Assembly (NCBI GenBank): GCA_036785705.1
Contig: JAWUZG010000027.1
Span: forward strand, 2,585,501 to 2,649,500
DNA from: Acanthornis magna
Taxonomy: Eukaryota; Chordata; Aves; Passeriformes; Acanthizidae
Length of the DNA stretch: 64,000 nucleotides
Direction: 5' to 3'
The first letter of the stretch is position 1. Each line of letters starts with the position of its first letter. Shown piece by piece: positions 1 to 13,100 of this stretch. A program made the position numbers and the translations under genes. The notes below the pieces were generated by a model. That model searched no databases and was not told the DNA's origin. It saw only the letters and a program-made list of their open reading frames with translations.

Positions 1-3000
1 AAAAAAAAAAAAAGAAAAATTCCTTCCAAACTTTCTCATGCCCTGATGTGAAGGGGTTGAATGTGCATGTTGCCTTCCGGGAGAACTGGTGTCATTTCCT
101 CAAATGGGTGAAAGACCAGAACTTTTTAACCCACGTCGTACCATACCACGCAAGAAGTTTACAAATCTCTGTTCTTAAAGGAGATTGACTCACTTTAGTC
201 ATTCAGTTTAGTTTACGAGAAGAGTCAATAAAAAGTCTGCTGCAAGAAATTCATCCCTGCCTTGCCCAGGAGCTATTCTGATTAATTTGCCTAGTAGAAT
301 TTCCACCATTATCCTCTGTCTTAAATCCATCCTGGTCCTTGTGCAAAGGCTTCAGATCCACCTTCTGTTTTTATGATACAGTGACCATGAAGCAGATCGG
401 AGTTGCCTTTTTTCAAGTCTAATTTCTGGCTCCTTATTTGCAGGGCCATATTATTTGGATGTCTCCCCCTTAAAGGCTCTTAATAGGCAAAATGCTTTAT
501 ATTTAAAAAGTAATCGTTGTCTGAAGACTCTTATCTTACCCTCTTTCACGGCAAGCCTGTTAAAGAAGTAGCATGTACTATTACAACAGCTGTGCTTGAT
601 GTTTATGTAGTGCTACTCTTCAGAGCACTCCTTTTTAATCTGTTTCTCAGCAAAAAGATGACCATGTAAAATACAGAAGTCACTGTTTGTATTGGTCTGC
701 AGAGCTGCAGAACAGTCAATTCTATGAATTAGTTCAATATGTTAAGTTTTTCACTGTGTCATTTTGTTTTCTTTGGGTATTTGTGTCTGAAAGCTACCAT
801 ACATTTGCTGGTAGAGGGTGGCAGGTGTGGACAATTGATCCCAATTGCATGATGAATCTGTACCATTTGGTGTACAGGGCCAAAGTAGCACTCATGGTGT
901 GTTTTGTGGTGATAGGCAACTGCCCTTCAGTTTTAATCTGGTTTGTGCATTCATGTGTTACATGCTGTGGTTTTGGATTGGATCTCTTCAGGCTTGGATT
1001 ATGTAGATAAGTGAAATAATTTTTTAACTTACAATGAACTTTATGAATTTTATACCAGATACTTCCTATAAGATTAGATTTTTAAGAAAAGGAGGAAGGT
1101 AGTGAGGTCCTTAGAGGGATGCTGTCACATTTGATTGCTCCATCTCTCCCTGGCTTCTCTCGTGCTCGATGCTCCTCACTCTGTGCCGTGGGAGGAACGC
1201 TCTGCGTGACCTGACTGGTTGGGTTTGTTTAGCTGCAGTTTAGGGAAGGCCCTGAGCAAGAGAGGAGAAAAAAAGGCTCCCATTTCTAATTCTGGAAAAT
1301 AGAAAAAGGTATTTAAATAAGGCCTGGAGGACTTCTTATTTGCCAGAAGTAAGTATAAAGACGAGTTTATATCCTTCTGTAACTCAGCCTAATTGAAAGG
1401 ATGTATATTTCTTTTTCTAAAGTCAGCAGAAAAATCCTGGCCTCTTAATGATGAAAGACTTTTTAAAAACTTTCTCCTAAGCGCAAATAGCTGAAGTTTC
1501 CACTTTAAACTTGGGTGGCTCATTCATATTTCACTTAATAGTAATATGGTATCCTCTCTCTCCCTTCCCCTCCTTACCACCAAGACTCAAAAGGGAGGGG
1601 GGGGATATAAAATGTTTCTGAAAATTACAGGAAATGTCTGTTCCTTAAACAGCTTTGCCAGGGAATTTCCAAATGTGCTTAATGCTTATGGCTGAAGTTG
1701 CAGCAGCTCAGTCTTCAATCATGAGTGGATCCCATTCTTAAAATGTGACACCTCCTTCCAGTAAACTGTGTTGAAATTAAGTATATGCTTTGTTTCTCAT
1801 CTGCTCTTCAGCAGAATTAATCATGTCCAGTGGTGAAATGAGGGCTCTTGGCAGCTTGATTTACATATGATTTACATGTATTTATTAAAGTGGGGAAAAC
1901 AGTATGTAGTGTTGTGAGGTAAGAGCTCATTTATTTGTGAGAACTTTGCAGAGGTGTGGCTGGCAGGAGTGGTGGCATGGCATGGGTGGCACAGAGGGGC
2001 AGGTACTGCTGAATGTGAAGACCTGACAGCTTTCAGAGGGGCTTCAGGAAGAACATATGAAGCACTAAGAACAAAAAGGGAGGTGCATTTTGTCTCAGAA
2101 CTTTGTTTCCTTGAGCTGTCACAAGGTGGTTTCAGATCATAGGATCCTGTCCCTAGGCAGAGCCTAATCAGTGTTGAACATTAGTTTAGTTTTAATTTCT
2201 GGGATGACATTAGAAAAGGGGATAGCAACAAGTATGATAAGTAGGATGAGTTTTCTCCTAGTTCTCCACTGCCTCCTGCCAGGCTTTTGCCACTGGATTG
2301 TGGGAAGGAGCAAGGGAGGTCTGCAGAGCCTCTTCCTGAGGCTCAGAAAGGAATGAGAAGCTGGAGAAGGCAGAGGGGGCAAAAGATGCCAGCCCAGTCT
2401 TTAACAGATCTCATGCAGCTCTCTGCCCTGCTGCTCTCACGTACATTTGCCTGTGTACTAATGATGGGAAGCAAGAGGATCTCCAGCCTGGGTCCTTCCA
2501 GGGAAAAACACCAGCTCCCAGTCAAGAGATTAGCCCAGAGAGCAAAGCCTGTTCCAGGTAGTAACCTCTGTATGTGTCTGAGAGGTTCTCACCCCTTGTT
2601 CTACTGCTGCCATTTGCCTAAAGACAGAGAGGTGATGATCCCTGGAGTTCTTTTCCTTGTGTGATGCTGTGGCTTTTCAGGCCATTCACCATAGCATGCC
2701 CAGCCCTTTGCTGGGGTGGCTCTTCACAGGTGGCAGATCCTTCACTCTGTGCTTCAGAGCCACTCCTGAATCTCACACTGCTTGGCAATAATTTATTGTC
2801 ATGGTTTATATTACAGCGATTAAACGAAGCTGTCATCTCTTGGCAGCCATGGTTTGAATCTTGGGTTTAGCTGCCCAGGAAACAGTTTGGAATTGACGCT
2901 GATGTGTTTATTTTTGCTTCCTTGTGTAAAAGTTGTAATTTAATTTGTTCCCGTTGGAACAGCAGGTGCTTTGGATGGGTTGGATGGGTATGACTGTGTG

Positions 3001-6000
3001 TAATGATTGATGTTACCAGTTCCAGTGCTGCCTTTTTCAGAGTGTGGGGAGGTGGGGTTAATTACACAAGATGTCCTCTTTCATTGGTCTCTGCCCATGT
3101 AAAATATAGCTGTAGTCACACTTACTCGTGGCAGTCTTTCACACTAATAGATACTGAACAAGAGTTTGTGAATTTGCTTAATTCCATGCAAATGCATCAC
3201 CTGTGAATGCTTAGTTATAGATTGGTTTTCTAGCAGGGAGAGGTGTCAGAGAGTTTGGAAGGCTATTTTTGGTTGTTTTTTTTGTCTGTTGGGGTATTTA
3301 TAAGTATCTCCAACTTTTTCTATTTATTTTAATTTAAGGGTAGTAGAGAGATTTGCTGTGGTTTTTTTTCTCTCTTTTCTTTTAGAAAATCAATACAGCA
3401 TAACTTTCTATTTTGGACCCATTCCATGTACATGAATGCCTGCATTTATAAATAACTTCTCACCTGAATTTTCATGTGTGTGGGGGAGTTCTGCCACGAG
3501 TGACTGCACTGAAAGTGTAAAATGAATTTCCTGGTTTGGGTTGGGGTTTTTTTTTAAATCTTTTTTTTGGGTGGTTGGTTGGTTGGGGTTTTAAAAAATC
3601 TTGTAATAGCAATATATTAATATTAATAATATTTTTCCCTATGTTTAGATAATTCCTTCTGCTGGCCTTTGTATGTGGACCACCTTCTGTCCTGTTCAGC
3701 CCATACAGACTGTGACTTAAATGTAGGTGAGTAATATCTTTTGACATGAAATAATAATGAATTCATTAAAAAGTACTCCAGAATTTTCAGTTGCTTTGAC
3801 TTGGAGGTCACAGAGGGAGAATCATCTTTTAAAAATCCATTGACACTTCTCCTGGTTGTCTAGTGTCCCAGGCAATATGAACCTAACAATATAATGTATT
3901 ACAGTATATGTCTGAAGTGGATTAAGTAATCTTTCATTCTGGTTGCCACAGACCTATATGCTGTGAACCTGCAGTAAAAGAGTATTTTGAAATGGAAAGA
4001 GCTTCTGGCTTGCATGGGTGGAGAAGGGAGTCCCCAGATTAAGTCTGAGTCTGTTTTGAATAGAGTGATGTAACATATCAACAGAACGTTCTAATGCTTC
4101 CCATGAGGCCACGTTCTGCCAGTCAGGTTTCCCTGCTGTGATACTTAATAAATGTTTATTGTTTCACTGGGAATGTCAGAGAGCTTGGCTCGTTGGTAAA
4201 AGCAAGTGATGATAATGTGGCTTATTGCTTAGAGATGGTGATGGTGCATTGATGGTGTTTGCAAGAACATTGCAGATATTTGAGGGCTCTGCTGAGTTGG
4301 TCAGGAAAACGTGGTGGTTTGGTGTGCTTTTTGGTTTTATTTTGAAATCATACATTATTTCAAATGTGACTATTTGTATGACAGGAAATATCTTACTGTT
4401 ATCTAAATGGAAGCCCCATTCCTGTTGTTTAGCCCAGCTGTCTCAGAGCGCCAGTGGTAAAAATGTTGCCGAGCAATAGGTGTAGAGACTTAAAGATCTA
4501 AACTGGAGGTCTTTTATGCAGTGTATTCATGGCAAGCTGATGTCCTTTCTGGCTCTCTCTCTTCCATGTCTCAGTTTTCAGATTGGTGAGCACAATGAAG
4601 TAGGGTGACTTTTCTTTAGAACTGGTAATCAATGTTGAGTAATTATTCAAGCAGGATGAAGGACAATGGAGTACTGAATAGAAAACCCACCTTCATCTTT
4701 TTTTTCCAATGGATTACACTTACCTTTTTCATGGTTGTACAGTGTGTAATCTAAAATGCATATGACTGGTGTTTCTACAAGGAAGAGAAAATTAACACTG
4801 CATTTTGATTGAAGTACAGATGTGTTAAAAGTAGGAGAAGAGGGAGCACCCAGAGATAAGCAAAGGAAAACAGGGTGAAATTTTTTTAAATTGCTTCCCT
4901 TTTATGAACACAGTACATGAGTGACTTTTACAAAAAAAACAAAAAGCTATGTCTTTCTGTTTGAGTGACTTTCTGTGCTGCACTCCAGTCTTGCACCAAA
5001 GTGGAGCATGCTCAGAGGGTGGTGGGAAGTGTCTGTTCTTCAACCTCCCAGCCAGGAAGCGTGAGACAATGATGTGTTCATGGGATGGTGACACTTCCCT
5101 GAATCATCTAAAAAGCCCAGAGATACCCTTGTTCCCCTCAGCTGAGGGAATTACATGAGCCCTTCTTAACAGAGCTGTTTGAATTCACAAGCATTTTTTA
5201 CCTCACTCCTATGTGTTCTGCACAATGGCAGGTAATACATAGGCTTCTCTAACCTCAGCTACTTTTTTTTCCCCCCAGACTTTGCACTTTATTACACAGT
5301 TGTTGATCTCTGGAATTTATTGGCTTGCTTGCTCAACTCAGAAGAGCAGCCATTCCTCACTTCCAATTAAAAATCTTATTTCCCTTGTGCTCCATAGACA
5401 CTCTGTGTTTCTTGCTACTGAGTAGTATCTTGAGCTCTCAGCTGTCACTTAGTCTCCCATAGCAATGGGTACAAGCATCTCTCCAGAACACCATTTATTT
5501 CCATCTTTTGGAGGCTGGTGGGGGAATGTTTGTTACATTCCTGTTACAGATGTTGGCGGAGGGGAAACGTTTCTTGCAGGACTAGGAATCCACCGTGTGA
5601 TCCCTGGATCTGGAGTTCCTCTCTAGTGCAGAGTTTGTCCAGTCTGATGTGGCTGTGCTCATATTGGCACCAGCTATTGAACCACTGGCAGTAACACTGA
5701 AGCCAAATAGTCCTTTTGTTACAGCCAGCAGTAGCTTGTGTCCTGCAGTTTGGGATGTCCTACATCTGTGTTTTGATTTAGTTTTTCGATTTTTCTTTTA
5801 CAATGGTGCCCACCCTAAGAAACGTGAAAGGGGCTGTAGGAGATGATGATGTTTTTCTCATATGTACACGTGTTTGCCTGCAGAAAGTAGAAAAATGCAT
5901 GGTTTTAAAAGCCCAACTCCTTCAGGTGTCTCAGCTGAGTTGAGAAAGGCTGCCCATCAGGACCTTGTGATGTTCACGTGCTGTAAAGTGATTTTGTTGG

Positions 6001-6242
6001 TGCTTTGCATGACGTGTGTGGGAGCGCTGCTGCAGGCTCCTGACAAAGCAGGCATTAGTGATGTCGCCAGGCATTTATGACACCAAGGTTCAACTTCAAG
6101 GTTATCATTTTATGTGAGGCAGAAATCTTTCAGAGATTGTAGCAAGGCTTCTAGAAGCTCTTTGCTAGTTCCTTAACTGAGGTAGAATTAGACACTGTTG
6201 TTCTGAGAGTTTTAAAACTATATTCCTACTACATCTGCCTCT

Positions 6243-6382
6243 CATCCCTGGAAGTATTTAAAAGATGTGTAGATGTGGAGCTTAGGGACATGGCTTAGTG
6301 GTGGACTTGGCAATGTTACTTTAACAGTTGGACTCAATGATCTTGGAGCTCTTTTCCAACCTAAATAATTCTATGATTCTAT
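6243..6382 (+). mobile_element. CR1 LINE 3'-end fragment
   Basis: Typical avian CR1 3' tail: catccctggaagtatttaa at the start, gttggactcaatgatcttgg in the middle, cttttccaacctaaat, and the terminal attctatgattctat repeat. Sense orientation is +. It is a 5'-truncated copy of about 140 bp with no coding capacity, inside DUSP16 intron 1. Confidence 0.85.
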
Positions 6383-7734
6383 ATGAGCCAAAGCCTGAGA
6401 TAAACAAGCATCCTGTTGTGATGGAAAGGAATTGCTTGGAGTCAAAGTGATAGTAGAAATTAGGAGTGCATACAAAATGTGAGTTATTGTGATTGAAAAT
6501 CCAAACAGAAACACGTAACTGAAAATGTGACACTTACTTCACTGCATCTGAGCATTTGGGATGGGGACAGGAATCCCTGAGGCAAGAGAGATCCTGTGGT
6601 TCTGTGGCAGCATTAAACATACACATTAGAAATCTACTGCTGTTTGTGTGCAAGACAGTCAGGGGTTTGTTGGTTTGGTTCTTTAAACAATAAGGAAAAG
6701 CTGTAAAGGTGCTAGGTAAGTGGGGAACAGATCTTTTTAGTTTAATAGTGACTTAAATGTTTAATTTTCTCGTTTAAAAGTGCCAGTGTTGCAGTTCCTC
6801 TAGAAGGAGGAAGCAGCCATGCAGTGTTACCTTTGTGTACAGGAATGAGTTTGTGGGGGATTCTTATGGCTCGATTTCGGACCACTTTCCATAATCCTGA
6901 TTCCAGGATAGAACACCCCGTGACTAGGATGGCTTCCTAGCTTTAAGGTCAGCCACAGAATGGCCTGTTTGGGGCAATGCATTATAGTACATCATTTTAT
7001 GAGACATTATTATATCATCGAGATCTAAGTCACAAGTGGAAGGAGAACAGTCAAGAAATGGAATTTTATGTTTTTACAAATGCATTAGAAATTAAACAGG
7101 TGTTTCAATGCCTCATAGCATCTGAATGATAAGAGCAGTCATGAGGAGAGGGGAGCTCAAGCATTTTCTTAAAGCAGGAGGTTGCCAGTTTCTCTTGTTT
7201 AGATAGGTCCCAGGGAAGAGTCCCAAACTTTGATAGTTCCAGAAACAGAGAGAATTAAAAAAATCTGTACTCATTAAAATGTTGTTCCTCTCCTGCCCAA
7301 TGGAGATGTTCCTGTCAAAATAGAATTTCAATTGCAATAACTCGAGGTGACATTACTGTTAAGTTTATTGCTTTCAAGCCATGGGCAGAATGCTTTCAAG
7401 GTACTTTGTACGTTAAGGTAATAGGGTTATTTAAAATGATTATTGGCTGAAGCCCACGTGCCTTATGTTCTTTACATGCTCTTTACCCTGTCACCAGATA
7501 TGACTGGTTTGAGTTCTTCTCAAGGGTCTTCTGAAACAAACTTCTGTTGTATGAAGGTGAAGGGTGAAACAGCAAACAGTAAGCATTTAGAAGTTAAGAA
7601 GTATACCCAAACTGAGAGCTGCAAATTAAAGATGAAGTATTTGTAACAGCATCTGTTTTAGAGTTCTGTACTTTCTCAGCTGCTTTATTTCCCTGTTATT
7701 ACTTGGACTTTAAGTCAGCAATTTATCCATCAAA

Positions 7735-7774
7735 ACAAACTGTCTAGTTCACGAACAAACTGTCTAGCTTACAA
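7735..7774. repeat. 20-bp tandem duplication
   Basis: Acaaactgtctag repeated at an exact 20-bp spacing (7735-7754, 7755-7774), followed at 7780-7810 by a diverged echo of ggagcca. Located in DUSP16 intron 1. Confidence 0.85.
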
Positions 7775-7933
7775 AAGAGCTGGAGCCAATTCCCACTGGA
7801 GCCAGTGGAAAAGTTTTCATTGAGTTCAGTGGATTTAGTATCTGCCAACCTTTGATGTGAATAAAAGAAAATCAAAATTTGTGATAGGATGTGTTTAGAG
7901 AAATTTTAAAAATTGTAGAATACTGTTTTCCTT

Positions 7934-7945
7934 GGGGGGGGGGGG
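7934..7945. repeat. Poly-G run (12)
   Basis: Uninterrupted G12 in DUSP16 intron 1. Confidence 0.95.
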
Positions 7946-9577
7946 AAATTGACGTAACTATCAAGTTTCTTTCCCCTTTCTTGCAAAATGGTGTTTTGAT
8001 AATCAAAAGTCTTTTGATACCTTCCTGAGACTAGTGTATAATGACTGCTCTTTGAGGGGGAGCAGACCTGCCAACCAGGTTCTTTAAAACTTTTAATTAA
8101 GACTTGGTATAGCATATTTTCCTTTTTTTTCTAGTTTAGAGCAATATGCATTTCACTGCTATGTGCTTCCATTTATCTGGACAAGCTTAACAGCACTGTC
8201 ACAACAGCACTAAAGTCAGGACAAATGGAAAATCACATTTTGTCAACCTAATGTCTGTCTAAGTGGAAGCTGGTTTTTCTTGTATTGCCACATAAAACTC
8301 ATGAAACAATTTCCAGTTTCCTCTTTTGGGTTGTGAAGGTGAAGTTTGTAATTTTTTCAGAATTTAATTTGCTTAAGATTTTGTAAAAGTAGATTTGTAC
8401 AATATATCTAAAGAATAAATATCTTCTGCTGGGATTTCCTGTTGGCAAATGTGACTGACCTGTTAGTGTAACAGGACTTTTAATAATCTATCCATAGTTC
8501 GAATTCATTACTTCTCTTGCAATTAAGATAAATAAGAAACATTTCAAATGGAAGCAGCAAGTCAACACTATACAATGTAAGCTAAAATGTAAGCTGAGTC
8601 CCTGCAGGATGCAGCCCTGTGGTGGCTCCTTTCTGAGGAGTGTTCCTACAAGGACTTTTACCACCAGTGTCTTTTGAGAGACTCTGAAGAGCCCAAGGGC
8701 AGCTGTGAGGCAGTGGTACCAATGGGGGTCAGATGTGTCCAGTAGTTTTACTGCTCTGCTGCTGTTTCAGCTGATGTTGTTCAGATGCTGTCAGGACCTA
8801 ATTTTAGAGAAGTATAGTTTGTTTCAGAGATTATTTAGCAGGAGTGCTAAGTGTTACACACCTCACATAAACATCACACCAGCTCCAGGAAGAATGGAAG
8901 AGTGCTCACTGCTTTGCCTTCGAGTAGTGTAAGACCTCATCCATCTGTGGTGATTAATTCAAATAAAATGCTTGTGTCCTGATGTGGCATCTTGTCCTGG
9001 TTTCTATTCAAGCACATTCTTCAGAGAGGTGGATGTAAGTTTGGTCCTTTCTTTTGTGTAGTTTCAGTTCCCTAACTTGCAGTGCTGGTTTGTGAAATAT
9101 TTTCCAAGGCATTAAACTTTTAAAATGTTTAAGGTTTAAAATGTTTAAAATGTTTAAAAACCTAATTTTACAACTCCTTACTAAGTGGTGAAGTGCTGAA
9201 ATGCATTTAAATAGTTTTGCTATTGAAAGGAATACCATTATTTAGGGCAGTATCTCTTAATTATGTTCTAACAAAGTCTTGTGAAGAGGCAGAGTTAGTG
9301 GCAACAAAAGTCTGCAATTAAGGCAGGGTATGTTGCCTGAAATACAAGATAATTGTCCAGGCAAGATCGTTGGAATAGATTCAGAGTCTGTAGTTGCCAA
9401 TGCTCTCTCTAGGTGTTTGGCACATCCAGCAGAGAGGAGAACTCCTCAGGAATGTGTTTATTATATAGTATGGCCCACTGTACGGCTAAGCCTCAGAGCT
9501 GAGTGTTTTGTTCTGTGAAGTTTCATGGCCTCATCTGGTTTGTGTTTTTTGTTTTTTTCGTCTTCCCCTTCTTCCAG

Positions 9578-9940
9578 GCTCTTAATCTGGTGTAAAGCTG
9601 ATGGGTGGGAGCAAAGGTAAAGAATGATGTAATGCAGCAGCAGCCAGAAAGCATCTTTTGTGTGAATTGTGAAATGGCTACTCCATAGTCATCTCCCATG
9701 AATCAGACGTGAGGGGCTGCTTTGTGGAGCCAACCCTTTGTACATCAACTGGAAGCAGGAGGAGACATTCAGTCCAAGAGCTCTTTCTGAAAATGGATTT
9801 AACTTTTCTTTTGCCAGTCACTACCAGCATGACCTCATACACTTCTAGCACAATGGTGTGGCTAAGCCTTTGAGTACACAGCCATTACATCATCGCAGCA
9901 AATTAGAGAGGGAGGTGGGGAAAGAGGCCTCGTTGTTGTC
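9578..9940 (+). promoter_or_regulatory. DUSP16: DUSP16 5' UTR part of first coding exon
   Basis: A strong polypyrimidine tract ends in cttcttccag at 9577, followed by exon-like sequence running into the start codon at 9941. This looks like the acceptor of the first intron, so 9578-9940 would be leader. It holds several short upstream ORFs: 9601-9627, 9624-9632, 9632-9688, 9698-9712 and 9793-9873. A second, weaker acceptor (ttttcttttgccag, ending 9817) could start a shorter leader at 9818. The boundary is inferred from splice signals only. Confidence 0.6.
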
Positions 9941-10171
9941 ATGGCCGATGAGATGATCAGGACTCAACTCATTGTGGCCGAGAAGTTGGTGGCTTCGCTG
10001 GAGAGCGGCACAGAGAAGCTGCTGCTGATTGATAGCCGTCCCTTTGTGGAATACAACACATCCCACATCCTGGATGCCATCAACATCAACTGCTCCAAGC
10101 TCATGAAGCGCAGGCTGCAGCAGGACAAAGTCTTGATTACAGAGCTCATTCAGCACTCAGCAAAACACAAG
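9941..10171 (+). CDS. DUSP16: DUSP16 coding exon 1 (residues 1-77)
   Basis: Encodes the start of the rhodanese-like (CH2) domain. It contains [13 protein letters not shown] and the basic cluster [11 protein letters not shown] at about 53-63, the family's MAP-kinase docking site. The exon ends AAACACAAG followed by gtaggg (donor at 10172), phase 0. The N terminus, beginning MADEMIRTQ, appears to carry one residue more than the human protein. The frame stays open 39 nt into the intron, which explains the longer raw ORF. Confidence 0.97.
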
Positions 10172-13100
10172 GTAGGGGTCATTTTCCTCTTATTCCTTGG
10201 ATTTGTTTAAAGGAGTGGCTGGAAAGCAACTTATAATAATTTTTCCTTTGGTATTTAATTTAAAAAAAAAACCAGCCAAAACCTGAAAATATTAGAGGAC
10301 TGAGTTTAGCTGAGATGTTACCTGATCAAAGAGGTTGTTGGTTGCTACTGAGTTTATCATTGGGATTCTTTGTAGAATCAGTGACAGAGTAAAGGGGAGG
10401 GATTTAGAAATTACTCAGGGTTCTTGTGTGTCTTGCAAAGCAGAATCTCTCAAATGTAAGTAATTAGGGCAGGAAAGATTCTCTCCTAAACTTCGAAGGA
10501 TTCTTTGGGGTCTGTGGTGGTGGGGCTTGCTTAGCAAGTGGTCATTTGGTTTGCAAAGAAACTGTGTCTCTGTCAATCCTGACTCCTACTTGCTGTTTAA
10601 AGGGCATTTCATGGGAGCAATTTGATGCATTTGGTGTTTGTTTTGTTGTTTGTTTATTTGGGGGGAGGGGTGTGGTTTTTTTCCAATCAGTGAAATGAAA
10701 ATAGCTATGCTGTTTAAAATTAATCTATATCTCTGTGTGGGTATGGAGGGGGTGTTGGTGTTTTTTATCCATTGGTATTTGTTTCACATGTTTTGGATAC
10801 AAAAATAATTTACTACATTCCTGCCTTGACATGTTAAAAGCAAAACTTTTTATTTTTTATTATCTAAAACCTATTTTATATATAAAGTTGTGCAGGTAAC
10901 CAGAATGCGTGTGGCTTAGAGGCAGCTTAAGGTCTGTTTACTGTTTATGTACAGAACCCTCAGAAGCAGAAAGTGAGGCAGGGCCACCTTCTAAAAAGCT
11001 CTAAAAGCTGCTCTAAAAGCAGCTTTCAAACAAAGCCACCAGCCTAGCTGAAGGTAGAGCATTTCACAAGTGACACAAAATTACCTAACGACAGAAATTT
11101 GTGGAGTGGGCTTCAACTTGCAGCAGGTACCAATTTAGAAACTCTCCAGGGAATTAAATCTGAGGGGGTTATGAAGTACAAAATGAAAACTGTTTAGTGA
11201 ACAGGTGCATAAGAAATCTATGTATCTGAAGTGCTGTTATAGCAAATATGTGGGAACCCTGATGGAGATGACAATGTGGTGCTTTTAATCATCTTCCTCC
11301 TTCCTGCTTTACCCTGAGTTCCTTGTGTTTCAGATTGAAATTGATTGCAAGCAGGAAGTGGTGGTGTATGACCAAAGCTCTAAAGATGTGACCTCTCTGT
11401 CATCCGACTGCTTTCTTACTGTGCTCCTGGGCAAACTGGAGAGGAATTTCAGCTCTGTGTACCTGCTTTCAGGTAAGATGTACTAAAAGAAACCTCTGAA
11501 ACACTTGAATAAAGAGAAGAAAGAAAATGCTGTTGGCATAGCAGACTTGTACAGTTTTGCAAGTGCTGGTAAGAACTTCAGTTATAGCACAGGCTTTTCT
11601 GTAGTTCTCTTTGTTTATAGTGACACTCATAATACATACAGTGCTTAGAAATTGCATCTTACAGGAGGCATATTACAACCTTACTCTGTGTAAATGGAAA
11701 TGGATCAATGCAGAGGTTTTTAGATGCATATGTCTTCTTCTTTAGGGCCCAAAATTGTAAAAGAAATAGGGTTCCCTGGTTTTTTAAGTATTGTACATGC
11801 TATGAAGAAAATCTCTTCCTTGCTGAATTATTAATTACTAAAATAAGAACAAAGGAAATTATCTCCCAGAGTGATGGAGATTAGTTTGTGTGACTTGTAA
11901 ACTTCAGCTCCTTAAGTGCTAGCACTTCATTTAGGTCTTTTCCTTCACCCTCTTTTTTTTTTCCTAATTTTAAAACCCAGGTCAAAGCATCTATAGCAAT
12001 TCAATTCCTTATAATACAGGGTTTGCTGGTCTCAAGGTGTGCTGGTGTCATTATTTGTGTCAGGGAACAGTAGACAGTGTTCACAAGAAGGAACAAGGAG
12101 GGGCATGAAGTAGGCCCAAGGCTGAAAGAAGAGGGAATGATGAATACAAGTAGGAAATCCATTGCAGTGACTAGATCACTGATCTAATGAAGTGTACACC
12201 TAGTCTCTGAGAAATGCTGAATCACAGTCAGGAACTGAAAAAGTGTGACAGAAAGGGAAATAACTCCAGAGAGATTCTTCCTTTTAGCAACAGGTTTTCA
12301 CTGCAGTTTGTAATGACTTCAGATGAAAGTGAGAGGGAGGTGTTTGTGGCACTGAGAGAACTTTTTTCAACTTGTTTTGGAGGTGATTACAGAGAAAATG
12401 AGTAATTTCTGCACTTGGACATGTGTGTTTGGTGCTCATGTGAGCTTTAATTACAGTAAGCCAAGTGGAGTTGGTGCTTTTGTTTCCTTTGCAGTCTAGG
12501 TACGAATTGCACCTATGGGTGGTACACTACAGTATTTGATTAACTCTTCTTATATATGAGCCATCAAGTAATTATGTGGTGTCTAGGCACAGTAAATGCT
12601 TAATGCAAGCGTGCTGAAATAAGTGGTTAAACTTATTTAAACTCTCTTAAACTGAAAATTGTTATTTGAAAAATAAGCCAGTCTAGCAGCAGTTCATATC
12701 TCTTCAGAAATCCTTTTATTGTTCGAATACTCAACTCTGCTCATCACTCCTGAGGGTTTTTTTAATAACCTGAAGCAGATTACAGCTCCAGGCAGGAATC
12801 AGACTATCCACAATTCAATTTCCATGATGGAAACAGAAACAGCTCTCCTACAACTGAGAATTAGACCTCAGGGTAGGGAGGTGTTGAGGAGGGGCCAAAC
12901 ACAGGAAAGTATCATGACTTTGCTTTCCACCATTCCTCACTTGTGTGAGACATGGCTCTGATCTTGTGTCTCATCTCCTCTGAAAGAAGTGCTCAGAGAG
13001 TCTCCCCTCTCAGACTTGCCTGTGGCTCTGGCAGGGAGGGACAGGAGCAGGAAGGGAGTGTTCCCAGCTCCCCAGGGCATCATCTGGGCAGTCCAGTCAC

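Larger units (their letters stand above)
1..9577 (+). other. DUSP16 first-intron sequence (partial)
   Basis: No coding exon is recognisable in any frame. Open frames here (up to 107 codons) lack family resemblance, conserved motifs or splice context. It contains one CR1 tail (6243-6382), a 20-bp duplication and poly-G at 7934. It opens with a poly-A run (1-13). The non-coding first exon and promoter of DUSP16 are not seen here. Confidence 0.7.
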
